This document shows positions 53,101 to 63,550 of a DNA stretch of 64,000 nt, one piece after another. Both the position numbers and the translations under genes were made by a program. This DNA is from Thermodesulfobacteriota bacterium (GTDB lineage: Bacteria > Desulfobacterota > Thermodesulfobacteria > Thermodesulfobacteriales > Thermodesulfobacteriaceae): assembly GCA_030550555.1 (NCBI GenBank), contig JAUQPD010000035.1, forward strand, positions 32,576-96,575, given 5' to 3'. How positions within the stretch are numbered: the stretch's first letter is position 1; the number at the start of each line of letters is the position of its first letter. The notes beneath the pieces are model-generated. The model was given only the letters and a program-made list of their open reading frames with translations, did no database searches and had not been told where the DNA came from.

Positions 53101-54456
53101 ACCGTACTTCTTTATCTTGTTTATAAGTTGTTTTCTTGATATTCCTAAATATTGAGCTGTTTTTGTTTGATTCCAATTATTTTTAATTAAGGCATGTAAA
53201 ATGACTTCTTTTTCAATATCATTAAGAGATTTATGGCTATTACTCAATAGTGTTAAATCATGATTAATTAACTCCTTTTGATTGATTAATTTATGTTCTT
53301 CAGACTTTTTAATGTAACCTGGTAATAGATCTTCTGTAAGGTAACCGTCCTTTGCTAAGATTAGGGCTCTTTCAATCAGGTTTTGTAACTCTCTTACATT
53401 TCCAGGCCAGCTGTAGTTCATTATAGCCTCAAGGAATCCCTTTGAGAATCCTTTAAAGTCCCTGCCAATTTCTTTGGTTTTTACTTTTATAAAGTGTTCG
53501 AGTAACAGGGGAATATCCTCTTTACGCTCTCTGAGGGGAGGAATTTCGATTATCAAAGTATTTAGTCTGAAATAGAGATCTGATCTGAAGTTTCCCTTTT
53601 TGACTTCTTCTTCTAAGTTACGGTTAGTGGCAGCAATAAGGCGGACATCTGCCTTTAATAGTCTAGTTCCGCCAACTCTCATAAAGGTTTTTTCTTGAAT
53701 AAATCTTAGAAACTTCTTTTGGAGAGGAAGGGGGAGCTCACCAATTTCATCAATAAATAGGGTTCCTCCATCAGCAAGTTCAACAAGTCCTTTTTTGCTG
53801 GCTATTGCTCCAGTAAAGGCACCTTTTTCATATCCAAAGACCTCACTTTCAAAGATTGTTTCTTGAAGAGTCGTGCAATCCAGTGTGATAAAGGGTCCGT
53901 ATCTACGTGGTGAAAGCTGATGAATAACTCTGGCTAAAAGTTCTTTTCCAGTTCCAGTTTCACCAGTGATTAGGATGTTACAGTTAGTTTCAGCAATAGT
54001 TGGTAAAAGGGCTTTTATTTTTTGTATTGGTTTACTTTTACCAACGAAGAGATTTGTTGGATCATTGGACATGTTCTGTGAACTGACGTAGGACTCAGCT
54101 AATTCATTGATAAACTTACAAAGACAAAATTTATCAATTTCAGTTGTTAGATAGTAAGTTACACCTGAAGCAAAAAATTGCATAGCTTTATCAACATCTT
54201 GAGGAGCATTTGTAATTAATATTTTTGCTTGCGGATTAATATTCTTTATGATTCTAGTAAAGCTTAAAACTTCATCTCCAAAACTTTCATAGTCAATTAC
54301 TGCAACTATATTATCTTTATTGCTAAATGTAGAACTAATAAAAGATAGATCTAATTTATCAAAAATATAAAATTCAATATTTAATTTAACAAATAATTCT
54401 TCAAAACAAATGTAGATACTACAATCTTCTTTTTTTGTAAAAACAACAAGTTTCAT
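53035..54456 (-). CDS. Sigma-54-dependent transcriptional activator (NtrC family)
   Basis: The 473-residue protein has a receiver-like N-terminus (D55 in [10 protein letters not shown]) lacking the usual acidic pair, so it may not be a normal phospho-switch. The AAA+ domain has Walker A GETGTGKE at 165-172, the sigma-54 contact GAFTGA at 212-217, Walker [15 protein letters not shown] and R-finger region [21 protein letters not shown] Fis-type HTH ends it ([26 protein letters not shown]). It is a candidate to bind the inverted repeats at 38877-38924. It overlaps dnaE's 3' partner by 4 nt. Confidence 0.93.
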   Translation of the reverse strand: MKLVVFTKKEDCSIYICFEELFVKLNIEFYIFDKLDLSFISSTFSNKDNIVAVIDYESFGDEVLSFTRIIKNINPQAKILITNAPQDVDKAMQFFASGVTYYLTTEIDKFCLCKFINELAESYVSSQNMSNDPTNLFVGKSKPIQKIKALLPTIAETNCNILITGETGTGKELLARVIHQLSPRRYGPFITLDCTTLQETIFESEVFGYEKGAFTGAIASKKGLVELADGGTLFIDEIGELPLPLQKKFLRFIQEKTFMRVGGTRLLKADVRLIAATNRNLEEEVKKGNFRSDLYFRLNTLIIEIPPLRERKEDIPLLLEHFIKVKTKEIGRDFKGFSKGFLEAIMNYSWPGNVRELQNLIERALILAKDGYLTEDLLPGYIKKSEEHKLINQKELINHDLTLLSNSHKSLNDIEKEVILHALIKNNWNQTKTAQYLGISRKQLINKIKKYGLHKENITWLKYREDKIKTTNQ

Positions 54457-57400
54457 CTTTCTGAAAACCTAAGTTTTAAACTATTAAAAGTTTCAGAAAA
54501 CATCTGCAAATAAGGCAGAGAAAGGGGTTGTTTTATCCCGTTTATTTCAAAATAGACTCTTGTATCAGGATACTGCAAAATTAGCATAACTGGAAGACCC
54601 TCATCATCCTTTAGGGAAAACCAGAAACTCTTGAGATTATTTATAAACTCTGGAGTTGCTTCATTCCAAGGGACATAGACTCTAAAGATCCCTTCTTTGA
54701 AAAACTTGAAATCATCAAAACGGGTTATTTCTTCAACGAGGAGAGTTATATTTTCCTCCTCTATCTCTAACTCTCCTTTGAACCAAAGGAGTAGAGAGTC
54801 CTTGAGAAGGTTACCGTGTTCCTTAAAAAGGTCAGGAAAGAGAAGAGCCCTTATAGCAGTATGTTCATCCTCTATTTTTAGAATAGCAATCTTATTTCCG
54901 CTTTTTGTGGTTTTGGTTTTTATTTCGGAGACGATTCCTGCAACGATAATCTTATCGCCACTGGATAGATTTTTTAGATTATCTAAATTATAGGGGGTGA
55001 ATATATCTATTATTGGTCTAAATCTGCGAACTGGATGATCTGAGAGATAAAATCCAAGGGCTTCCTTTTCAAATTTTAATTGTTCTTCCAGGCTCCAAGG
55101 AGGAACTTCATCCATTTTTATGGCTTGTGCAATATTGATATTTAGGAGATTATTTTGACCAAATAGCATTGATGATCTTGATTCATGAGTGATTGCAAGA
55201 ACCTTTTGGAGATTTGACAGAAGTTTTGCTCTGTTTGGCTCAAGGCTGTCAAAGGCACCAGCCTTTATTAAGGCTTCAATTGTTTTTCTATTTACCTTTT
55301 GGGTATCTACTTTCTGACAAAAATCTAAGAAACTTTTATATGGTCGTTTTCTTATTATTTCTTGTACCGCCTCTTCACCAACATTTTTGATCGCCTGAAG
55401 TCCAATTCTAATGGAGCTATTTTCAACAGTAAAACCTCCTGAACTAAGATTTATATCTGGCGGAAGAATCTTAATTCCCATTCTATCTGCAAGAGATAAG
55501 TACTTAGAGACTTCATCACTCTTATTGACTTCGTAAGTAAGTATTGATGCGAGATAGTAAAGAGGATAATGGGCTTTTAAATAGGCAGTTTGATAGGAAA
55601 TTAGGGCATAGGCTGCTGAGTGACTTTTATTGAAACCATATTCTGCGAATTTTTCCATTAGATCAAAAACTTTTTCTGCAATATCTCTCGGGATGTTTCG
55701 GGCAACGGATCTTTCAACGAAGTCATCTTTGAGCCTTTGCATTAGTTCTTTATCTTTTTTACCCATAGCTCTACGGAGGAGATCTGCTTCTCCAAGGGTA
55801 TATCCTGCAAAGGCTCTAGCAATTTCCATAACCTGTTCCTGATATACAAGAACACCGTAGGTTTCCTTGAGAATGGGTTCAAGAAGGGGATGAAGATATT
55901 CAGGTTTTCTTTTGCCGTGTTTAGTTTCAATGTATTGATCAACTAATCCGCCACCAAGGGGACCAGGTCTATAGAGAGCAAGGACCGCAATTAGGTCATT
56001 AAAATCTGTAGGCTTGAGCCTTCTCAGTAGCTCTTTCATGCCTTCAGATTCAAGTTGGAATACTCCGTCAGTATTTCCTTCCTGAAGGAGTTGATAGGTC
56101 TTTGGATCGTCAAGGGGTATTTTTTGTAAGTCGATTTCGATGCTCTCGTACTCTTTAATGGTTTTAAGAGTTTTGTCTATAATAGTTAAGGTCTTTAAAC
56201 CAAGAAAATCAAATTTGATGAGTCCTAGGGCTTCGCAAGCCTTCATGTCAAATTGAACAACTGCTTCTCCTTCATCTCCTTTCATCAAAGGGGCAATTTC
56301 ATCAAGAGGTATGGGACTAATAATTACTCCTGCAGCATGTTGACTTGCATGTCTTGGTAGCCCTTCAAGTTTGAGAGCGAGCTCGAAAAGTTCCCTAACT
56401 TTTGGATTCTTTTCAAGAAGTTCTGCGATTTCTCTTCTCTTGATTTCCTCTTTGAGAGATACGTCTACTCCTGGGGTAATCATTTTGGTGATTGTGTCGA
56501 TTTCTTTAGCCTTAAAACCAAGAGCGCGTCCAACATCCCTTAAGACTTGTCGTGCTTTCATCTGTCCGAAGGTCGCTATTTTTGCAATATGGGTTTCACC
56601 ATAAGTCTTAGCTACGTATTCAATAATCTTATCTCTACCCTCCATGCAAAAATCTACATCGATGTCAGGAAGGCTTGGCCTCTCTTTATTCAGGAATCTC
56701 TCAAAGAGGAGACCATATCTTAGGGGGTCTAAGGCAGTTATTCCGAGAGCATAACTTGTCAAGGCTCCGGCTGCAGATCCTCTTCCTGGCCCCACAGGGA
56801 TTCCCTGTTTTTTGGCCCACTCACAAAAGTCAGAAACAATTAGAAAATATCCTGCATAACCTTTTTCAGTTATGACTTCAAGTTCCATCTCAAGTCGTTT
56901 CCAATATTCCTCTTCACTGGTATAGAGTTCTCCAGTTTCTTTGAGAGTTTTTAAAATCTTTGCTAGCCCCTCTCTAGCCCTTCTAATAAAGTAGTCTTTT
57001 TCGTCTTCACCCTCTGGAATCTTTGCATGAGGGAAGAGAGGATTGCCTAGAGGAAGTTCAAGTTCCACTTTTTCAAAAACTTCAAGGGTATTTGTCAGGA
57101 CTTCTTTGGGGAAATCGGAAAACCGTTCATACATCTCCTCAGAACTTGCTAAATAGAGTTCTTGTGTATCAAACTTAAATCTGTCTGGATCTGTAATCTT
57201 ATGTCCAGTCTGTATGCAGAGAAGAATCTCATGAGCAAAGGCATCATCTCTATTCAAATAGTGACAGTCAGCAGTAGCAACTACCTTTATGTCAAGATCT
57301 TCAGCTATCTCCAAAATAGCGGTATTGACTTTTTCTTGATGGGGTAGACCATTTTTTTGAACTTCAAGATAAAAGTCCTCTCCAAAGAGTTCTTTATACC

Positions 57401-57887
57401 ATTTTGCAGTTTCCTTGGCTTTATTAATTTGTCCCTGTAAGATCAATTGGGGAATTTCTCCTTCAAGACAGGCACTCAAGCAAATAAGACCACTTCTATG
57501 TTCTTTTAGGAGTTCTTTGTCAATCCTTGGTCGGTAATAAAAGCCTTCCAAGAAGGCCTTAGTCCCAAGTTTCACTAGATTTTTATATCCCTCGAGATTT
57601 TTAGCAATTAGTATGAGGTGAAAGGCACCTGCCTCACCGCGTTTGGAGGCTTTTTTGAGAAAGCGCGACTCCTCAGCAACATAAAATTCACAGCCAAGGA
57701 GTGGTTTTAGACCAGCATCTCTGAGTTTTTGGTAAAAGTGAATTATTCCATGGAGAGTGCCATGATCAGTGATAGCACATCCCTTCATTCCATACTCTTG
57801 AAGTTTACGCACAAGATCCTCAATTCTTATGGCACCATCAAGGAGACTCCACTCGGTGTGAAGATGAAGATGAACAAAATCAGACAT
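54453..57887 (-). CDS. dnaE: DNA polymerase III alpha subunit
   Basis: The 1144-residue replicative polymerase begins with a PHP domain (FVHLHLHTEWSLLDGAIRI, GCAITDHGTLHG). The polymerase acids lie in the palm motif ERPSLPDIDVDFCMEGRDKI near residue 405, with PVGPGRGSAAGALTSYAL before it. The fingers and helix-hairpin-helix follow, then the OB fold (KIIVAGIVSEIKTKTTKSG) and tail. Length is normal for DnaE1. It overlaps the activator gene by 4 nt. Confidence 0.97.
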   Translation of the reverse strand: MSDFVHLHLHTEWSLLDGAIRIEDLVRKLQEYGMKGCAITDHGTLHGIIHFYQKLRDAGLKPLLGCEFYVAEESRFLKKASKRGEAGAFHLILIAKNLEGYKNLVKLGTKAFLEGFYYRPRIDKELLKEHRSGLICLSACLEGEIPQLILQGQINKAKETAKWYKELFGEDFYLEVQKNGLPHQEKVNTAILEIAEDLDIKVVATADCHYLNRDDAFAHEILLCIQTGHKITDPDRFKFDTQELYLASSEEMYERFSDFPKEVLTNTLEVFEKVELELPLGNPLFPHAKIPEGEDEKDYFIRRAREGLAKILKTLKETGELYTSEEEYWKRLEMELEVITEKGYAGYFLIVSDFCEWAKKQGIPVGPGRGSAAGALTSYALGITALDPLRYGLLFERFLNKERPSLPDIDVDFCMEGRDKIIEYVAKTYGETHIAKIATFGQMKARQVLRDVGRALGFKAKEIDTITKMITPGVDVSLKEEIKRREIAELLEKNPKVRELFELALKLEGLPRHASQHAAGVIISPIPLDEIAPLMKGDEGEAVVQFDMKACEALGLIKFDFLGLKTLTIIDKTLKTIKEYESIEIDLQKIPLDDPKTYQLLQEGNTDGVFQLESEGMKELLRRLKPTDFNDLIAVLALYRPGPLGGGLVDQYIETKHGKRKPEYLHPLLEPILKETYGVLVYQEQVMEIARAFAGYTLGEADLLRRAMGKKDKELMQRLKDDFVERSVARNIPRDIAEKVFDLMEKFAEYGFNKSHSAAYALISYQTAYLKAHYPLYYLASILTYEVNKSDEVSKYLSLADRMGIKILPPDINLSSGGFTVENSSIRIGLQAIKNVGEEAVQEIIRKRPYKSFLDFCQKVDTQKVNRKTIEALIKAGAFDSLEPNRAKLLSNLQKVLAITHESRSSMLFGQNNLLNINIAQAIKMDEVPPWSLEEQLKFEKEALGFYLSDHPVRRFRPIIDIFTPYNLDNLKNLSSGDKIIVAGIVSEIKTKTTKSGNKIAILKIEDEHTAIRALLFPDLFKEHGNLLKDSLLLWFKGELEIEEENITLLVEEITRFDDFKFFKEGIFRVYVPWNEATPEFINNLKSFWFSLKDDEGLPVMLILQYPDTRVYFEINGIKQPLSLPYLQMFSETFNSLKLRFSER

Positions 57888-57914
57888 TTTTATAATCCCC
57901 CTCCTTTGCTTTTA

Positions 57915-60431
57915 TTATTTTTCCAACAACTCAAGGAGTTGTTGAATTGTAAAAGGTTTAATTAAGGCTCCATGTAGTCCAGAGTGGTTAAGATCTTTAA
58001 CAATAGACTTATCAAAGTAACCTGAGATAAGGATAACTTTAAGTGTTGGATCGTATTCTTTTAGTTTTTGAAAGGTTTCTATGCCATTAAGTCTACCAGG
58101 TACAAGTAAATCAACAATGGCAAAATCAAAGGGTTTGCCGGAGCGCCTTGCTCGAAGATAAACCTCAACCGCAGAATCTCCGTTAGGTGCAGTTTCGACT
58201 TCGTAATTGAATTGTTCAAGAAGTTCCTTCAAGGTATCTCGCACAAGATCATCATCATCAACAAGAAGGATTCTTGGCTTTTTCTGAACGGAACTGTTTA
58301 TTTTTTCAAGGATTTGCTTTTCGTCTAATGCAGGAAGTTCTATGGTAAAGGTAGTTCCCTTTTCAGGTTTAGATTCAACTGATATATTTCCTGAGTGGGC
58401 TTTTACAACCTCTTTAACTACATATAGTCCAAGTCCTGTTCCTCCAGGTTTTGTTGTGAAAAAGGGTTCAAAGATTCTATCTTTATATTTTTCTGGAAGC
58501 CCTATGCCCTGATCACTTATGGAAAGTTTGATATAATTTTTCATAGACCTTGTCACAGGTTCAAGAGTTATCTCAATAACTCCTCCACGAGGCATGGCTT
58601 CAATAGCATTTAAGACTAGATTCATCCACATAATGGAGATTAACTCCTTATCGACTTCAACAAGGGGAAGAGGCCTCTTTATTTTGTAGTGCACCTCATA
58701 ATTCCATTTCCCTGCAAGCACAATAGATGTATAGTGCCTTATTAATTCCTCGAGATCCACTTTTTCCTTAACAGGTTCTTCACCTCTAACGAGAGTCAGT
58801 AACTCCCTACCCAGGAGTCTTACCCCCATAAGCGAGTCCTGCAAAGAGAGAAAAAGGGCTCTTACCTCGGGTGTAAGCTTTCTTCTCGGAAGTTTTGCCT
58901 TAAGTAATTCTAATTGATTCATCACCGCAAATAACTTATTGTTGAAATCATGAGCAAGGCCACCTGCAATGTTTCTAAGGAGATTAAGTTTTTCTAAGAA
59001 AAGCTTCTGACGCTCAAGAATTACCTTTTCTGTTACATCTCTTAAGAAGAAAAGAACTCCCTTTAGTTGATTGTCCTTTCTTATTGGTATCAATTCTCCC
59101 TCAAAAGTTCTCTCTCTGTCGCCCTCTTGGATAGTCTCGATAAAACCAAGTGGATCTCTGTTATGCTTTATCATTTCAAAATAGCTCTTTAGATTTTTAA
59201 TTGCACTGATTGAGGGGCACATTTCCCAGAGGGCCAAATTAGAGTTGCTATTTCCTTCAAAACAGACCTTCTCGCCTTTTTGATTTACCCATATGACCTG
59301 TCCCTCAGGATTTAGATAGTAGACCATAAAATCACTGTATCTTAAAACAGTATCGAGAAAGGTCTTTTCTCTCTCTAAGGATTCCTTTGTCTCTTTCAGT
59401 TGTCGGTTTTTAATAAAAAGGGAGTAAGACATAACCACGAGGATGAGTAGAAAAATGAAGAGCACGATTGAAATGAGGGGTAGGTATTTTTCTTTAAATC
59501 TTTTAAAATAAAGTTCACCAAGCTCAGCGTAAGGGCCCTTCATGAGATCAAGTAAAAGTTTTTCCACTGGTGTATAGTCAAGAGGCAGATAAAAGACTGC
59601 TTCCATTTGCCTTGCAAGGTCAGAGTTAGGAGGAATCTCGAGGAGAGTCTGGGCAAGAGCCTTTATTTTTTCATGAGGAGTTCCCTCAAGGGCAAGAACA
59701 GGCCATTCAGGATAGAGTTCTGAGCTTACAAGAAGAGGAAAGCCTTCATAGGTCCTTCTATTGAGAATCTTTATATCATTCAGGGATATCTGTCCTTCAG
59801 AACTTAGACGTTCTAAAATTCCTGTCCTTATAGTTCCAGCACTGACTTCTCCCCTCAATACTGCCCATACTACTTCGTCATGAGTACCATAGAATCTGGG
59901 TTTTATGTGATCCTCTCTGATACCTACTTTATACAACTCGTAGAGGGCAATCAGATATCCACCAAAGGATTCTGGATCTACCGCTCCAAACTCTTCACCT
60001 CGAAGATCCCGAAGTTCTTCAATAGGGCTGTCCTTTCTTGCAAAAATTACCCCTCCAAAAAAGGGATAGTAATCAGTAAGTTCATATTGACTTAAACTCA
60101 GGATGATACGGTAATTTAGATTGTCTCTTTTCCCTATTTCTCGGATGAGCATGGCTTGGTAAGGGTTAGTAAGAATAAAGTTCAGTTTGCCCTCAAGAGC
60201 CTGTTTTTTTAGTTCTTCAAAAGGTAAAAAGCGAAAATCAATTGAAAAGGAAAGTCTTTTTTCCAAGTAATTTTTTAGGGGATAAAACCTATTCTTTTCA
60301 ATCCTTTCCCCTCTTTTTGCAAGGATACCAAATACTAAAGGCTTCTCAAGGCTGTCCTTACAGTTCCCCTTTAGTGACAAAATAGAGAGTAGTAAGATAA
60401 TTAAAAGGAGGATTAAGATTGACCTTGTCAC
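57915..60431 (-). CDS. Hybrid sensor kinase with periplasmic PhnD-like binding domain
   Basis: The 838-residue protein has a signal peptide, then a periplasmic domain like phosphonate-binding PhnD (PLVFGILAKRGERIEKNRFYPLKNYLEKRL, FILTNPYQAM, REDHIKPRFYGTHDEVVWAVLRGEVSAGTIRTGIL) to about residue 290. A TM helix near 320-340, a PAS domain, HisKA (GGLAHDFNNKLFAV), HATPase (NLVLNAIEAMP, GTGLGLYVVKEVV) and a receiver (ILLVDDDDLVRDTL, IVDLLVPGRLNG) follow. It is a self-contained sensor for a small periplasmic ligand. Output partner unknown; it stands between proB and dnaE. Confidence 0.9.
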   Translation of the reverse strand: MTRSILILLLIILLLSILSLKGNCKDSLEKPLVFGILAKRGERIEKNRFYPLKNYLEKRLSFSIDFRFLPFEELKKQALEGKLNFILTNPYQAMLIREIGKRDNLNYRIILSLSQYELTDYYPFFGGVIFARKDSPIEELRDLRGEEFGAVDPESFGGYLIALYELYKVGIREDHIKPRFYGTHDEVVWAVLRGEVSAGTIRTGILERLSSEGQISLNDIKILNRRTYEGFPLLVSSELYPEWPVLALEGTPHEKIKALAQTLLEIPPNSDLARQMEAVFYLPLDYTPVEKLLLDLMKGPYAELGELYFKRFKEKYLPLISIVLFIFLLILVVMSYSLFIKNRQLKETKESLEREKTFLDTVLRYSDFMVYYLNPEGQVIWVNQKGEKVCFEGNSNSNLALWEMCPSISAIKNLKSYFEMIKHNRDPLGFIETIQEGDRERTFEGELIPIRKDNQLKGVLFFLRDVTEKVILERQKLFLEKLNLLRNIAGGLAHDFNNKLFAVMNQLELLKAKLPRRKLTPEVRALFLSLQDSLMGVRLLGRELLTLVRGEEPVKEKVDLEELIRHYTSIVLAGKWNYEVHYKIKRPLPLVEVDKELISIMWMNLVLNAIEAMPRGGVIEITLEPVTRSMKNYIKLSISDQGIGLPEKYKDRIFEPFFTTKPGGTGLGLYVVKEVVKAHSGNISVESKPEKGTTFTIELPALDEKQILEKINSSVQKKPRILLVDDDDLVRDTLKELLEQFNYEVETAPNGDSAVEVYLRARRSGKPFDFAIVDLLVPGRLNGIETFQKLKEYDPTLKVILISGYFDKSIVKDLNHSGLHGALIKPFTIQQLLELLEK

Positions 60432-60461
60432 AGCTAATAATATTTTAGAAATTCTCAGAAC

Positions 60462-61574
60462 TTAGTCAAGAAGGACGAGGTTGTCTCTATGAATAACCTC
60501 TTTGTCAGGACGTCCTTTATCTGAGAGAAATTTTAGAAGGTCTTCAGAGGAGTAATTGGTTAGCCCTTTACCTAAGAGTTTATTGGCTTCTCCATATATC
60601 TCTACGCAGGCACCTTTTGGAAAGGTTCCCTCAATACTGATTATTCCATTTAAAAGAAGGCTTTTTCCAGTCTGCAGAATAGCATTTTCAGCACCATGGT
60701 CTATGTAGATCTTACCTTCAGGTTTTAAGTAATATTTTATCCAGATTTTTCGCATTGAAAGTTTTCGTTCCTGAGGAAGGAAAACAGTACCGATGTCTTC
60801 TCCTGAGAAAAGTCTCTCCAGTACAAGAGGGGTGCGACCAGGAAGAATTGCCATGGGTATACCAGATGAGGTCACCATTTTTCCTGCAAGGAGCTTAGAA
60901 TACATACCACCTCTACCGAGTTTACCAGGTTTTTTGCCTGCCATCGAAAAGATAGTTTCGTCCACTTTTTCAACAGCCGAAATCCTCTCAGCTTGAGGAT
61001 TATCTCTTGGATCTTCCGTGTAAAGGCCATCAATATCAGAGAGAATTAAGAGACCATCTGCAGGTAAAGCAAGAGTGACAAGGGCAGAGAGAATATCATT
61101 ATCACTGAATCGGATTTCTTCAGTAGCTACCGTATCATTTTCATTAATCACAGGTATTATGCCCCATGTCAAAAGAGTGTGAAGAGTTTTTCTGGCATTT
61201 AGATAGCGATTTCTTTGAGAGAGATCTTCAGAGGTCAGTAATATTTGGGCAACTTTCAACGCATATTGCTCAAAAACCTCTTCGTAGGCCCGAATAAGAT
61301 CTGCTTGTCCACAGGCAGCAAGGGCCTGTTTCTCTGAAAGAGAAAGCGGACGCTTGTAGAATTTTAGCTTTGCTCGCCCACAAGCGATGGCACCTGAAGA
61401 GACTATCACGACTCTTTTGTCGCTCTTAAATAACCTCTGAACCTCATAAGCAATATTTGAAAGAACACCATAATTAAGGCCCTCATCGTCTTTGGTTATA
61501 ACAGCACTACCAATCTTAAGAACAATAACTTTTGCCCGACTTAAATATTGAAGAAAGGATTCTCTTGCGTCCAT
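60462..61574 (-). CDS. proB: Glutamate 5-kinase
   Basis: The enzyme phosphorylates glutamate in proline synthesis. I start at MDARESFLQYLSRAKVIVLKIGSA (61574), since the 31 residues before it are not typical. The kinase domain has VLKIGSAVIT, SSGAIACGRAKL, GWGIIPVINENDTV, FSDNDILSALVTLAL, SDIDGLYTEDPR and GTVFLP; the C-terminal PUA domain is complete, giving 370 residues. proA is not in the window. Confidence 0.94.
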   Translation of the reverse strand: MDARESFLQYLSRAKVIVLKIGSAVITKDDEGLNYGVLSNIAYEVQRLFKSDKRVVIVSSGAIACGRAKLKFYKRPLSLSEKQALAACGQADLIRAYEEVFEQYALKVAQILLTSEDLSQRNRYLNARKTLHTLLTWGIIPVINENDTVATEEIRFSDNDILSALVTLALPADGLLILSDIDGLYTEDPRDNPQAERISAVEKVDETIFSMAGKKPGKLGRGGMYSKLLAGKMVTSSGIPMAILPGRTPLVLERLFSGEDIGTVFLPQERKLSMRKIWIKYYLKPEGKIYIDHGAENAILQTGKSLLLNGIISIEGTFPKGACVEIYGEANKLLGKGLTNYSSEDLLKFLSDKGRPDKEVIHRDNLVLLD

Positions 61575-61715
61575 AGAGTAAAAATATACTCCCTGTGAAT
61601 TAAAATACAATCTATCAATGAAAGTTTTTAAGAATGAAATCTCTTGAAATTTTACAAAGTTTAGCATAATATCCCTCTAGAGTAAGAACAGTTTCCCACT
61701 GCTTAGTCTTTTAAA

Positions 61716-62525
61716 ATGTTGAGATTTCTATACTTACCAAAGGAGAATCTAAAGGCACCTGAAGTCTTTCTAAAGATAGTTGAAGACTTTAGGATTGAGC
61801 TTATCCCTCTTAAAGAGTGTGTTAAGGAGTTAGAAAGTGAGCTAGCCCGAAACACTGCATCTTTTAATGGAATACTTGTTCTCGGAGGGGATGGTACACT
61901 TTTAAAAGCAGTGCCCTATGCCTATGATTTAAATCTTCCAATCCTCGGTGTCAATATGGGCAAGTTTGGTTTCCTCACAGAGGTTACTCTTGAAGAGCTT
62001 TCTTTGGTTTTTGAAAAGTGGATAAAAGGTGAAGTTCACCTTGATGAAAGAGCTGTCTTAAAGGTGAGTTATGGAGCTAATGAAGAGATTGTCCTCAATG
62101 AGGGTGCAATTCTTAAGGGACCCCTCGGCAGAATTATAACCTTAGAGGTCACAGTAGTTGAGGAGCAAGATACCTTTCAATTTAGCGGTGATGGCTTAAT
62201 AATAAGTACTCCTACTGGCTCAACTGCCTATAATCTCAGTGCTGGTGGTCCTGTCGTTCATCCCCGCACTTCAGCTACTGTCCTCACACCCATTTGCGCC
62301 TTTCGGCCCCAGATAAAACCACTTATCCTACCTGATAGCTTTTCCCTTGAAGTAAAATTAGTCGAGGGAGAGGAGGAAGTCCACCTCCTCCTTGATGGAA
62401 GGACTAATTGGTTCCTCTCAAAGGATCATCCTGTCCGCTTTAAAAAAGCAGAAAAAAAGATAAAGCTTGTTGCCTCACCCTCAAAGAGCTATCTAAAGAT
62501 ATTGCGAGAAAAATTTAAATGGTAG
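61716..62525 (+). CDS. nadK: NAD kinase
   Basis: The 269-residue enzyme makes NADP. The motif LVLGGDGTLLKAV binds phosphate, and DGLIISTPTGSTAYNLSAGGPVVHP carries the NAD-binding NE/D region. The remainder is of normal length. It is divergent from proB with a 140-nt gap to proB's start. Confidence 0.95.
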   Translation: MLRFLYLPKENLKAPEVFLKIVEDFRIELIPLKECVKELESELARNTASFNGILVLGGDGTLLKAVPYAYDLNLPILGVNMGKFGFLTEVTLEELSLVFEKWIKGEVHLDERAVLKVSYGANEEIVLNEGAILKGPLGRIITLEVTVVEEQDTFQFSGDGLIISTPTGSTAYNLSAGGPVVHPRTSATVLTPICAFRPQIKPLILPDSFSLEVKLVEGEEEVHLLLDGRTNWFLSKDHPVRFKKAEKKIKLVASPSKSYLKILREKFKW

Positions 62526-62531
62526 GGATTG

Positions 62532-62894
62532 TTAAGCTTTTTCCTCCTCCTCTTTTTTGAAAAATTTTTCCGTAAGTTCTTCCTTAGTTTCTTTGACCAC
62601 TTCTTTTGCTTTCTCGAGAGTTTCTGCTAAAACTCCTTTTTTCTCTTCAATAAGCTCTTTGGCCTTGTGGGTAACTTCTTCAAGTTTTTCACCTGCTTTT
62701 TGTTTTAAGGTAGAGACCTTTCCTTTGATCTGTTGGGTTTCCTCCTTTAATTTTTCAGCCTTTTCCTCAGCTTCTGCCCTAAGACGTCTTCTAAGTTCAG
62801 CACCACTTGTTGGTGCATAGAGAAGGGCAACCAGAGCCCCAACCGCTGCTCCTGCAACAAAAGCAAGCAAAAGAGAAGTTTTGTTTTCTGCCAT
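62532..62894 (-). CDS. YtxH-like membrane-tethered helical protein
   Basis: A 120-residue protein with a Gly/Ala-rich TM helix (LLLAFVAGAAVGALVALLYAPTSG, YAPTSGAELR being the family signature) and a long Lys/Glu coiled-coil tail. The YtxH family is common in stress-related settings. It is convergent with nadK (7-nt gap). Confidence 0.82.
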   Translation of the reverse strand: MAENKTSLLLAFVAGAAVGALVALLYAPTSGAELRRRLRAEAEEKAEKLKEETQQIKGKVSTLKQKAGEKLEEVTHKAKELIEEKKGVLAETLEKAKEVVKETKEELTEKFFKKEEEEKA

Positions 62895-62965
62895 AACATT
62901 ACCTCCTATAGTTTAGTGTATTTCAAACTCGTAATCTTTTTTTAATCTTTCAAGAAGTTCTCTAA

Positions 62966-63323
62966 TTATATGCCTGAATCTAATTTTAAACTCTCATTGT
63001 ATAAATCTGCTATAAACAGTTTTCCTTTATCAGTAATTTTTATACGATAAATCCTATTGAATTCATCGGCTTCTATTATGATTAAACCGTAAGTAAACAA
63101 TCTTTCTAATGCTTCTAAAATCATTTTGTATTTTTACGACAGATACATATACTGGAGAGGCCATTCGTGGATTAGCATAACCCAAAGATGGGTCACCATG
63201 CTTATGAGATGCCTTTCCGATTGCTTTTAAAATTGCATCAGCACTGTTGAACTTTTTATTCCCTATGATAATTTCTTTTATCCAAGGATATTTTACTCTA
63301 TCATTTTTCGAGGGCACTTGCAT
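62966..63323 (-). pseudogene. Unrecognised small gene with a frameshift
   Basis: From MQVPSKNDRVKYPWIKEI (63323) the frame runs to 63063, but after VYVSVVKIQN the better sequence lies in the other frame, MILEALERLFTYGLI then EFNRIYRIKITDKGKLFIADL, to a TAA at 62966-62968. The second part resembles the end of a winged-helix regulator. The join is at an A-rich run near 63130. Family unknown; low certainty. Confidence 0.4.
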
Positions 63324-63550
63324 AACTTTGCAGAAAGCTAAGCTTTTTCTAGAATTTTTATTTTATGAAATTTTTGCCCAAAGTCAAGTAGAATTTTCGT
63401 AATTTCTCTTGAGCAGGTCAGATTCTAGAATCATCTTAATATTAAACCAAGATTTACTGAGAAGAGGCGAAAGGGTGTATGAGGTTGGAAGGTAGGTTTG
63501 TTTTTTAAACCATTAAGATGAAAGTTTTTTTTGATTCTTTTTGAATTTCT
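63324..63550. other. Intergenic, no feature seen
   Basis: AT-rich sequence without a frame of note, between the two decayed fragments. Confidence 0.4.
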
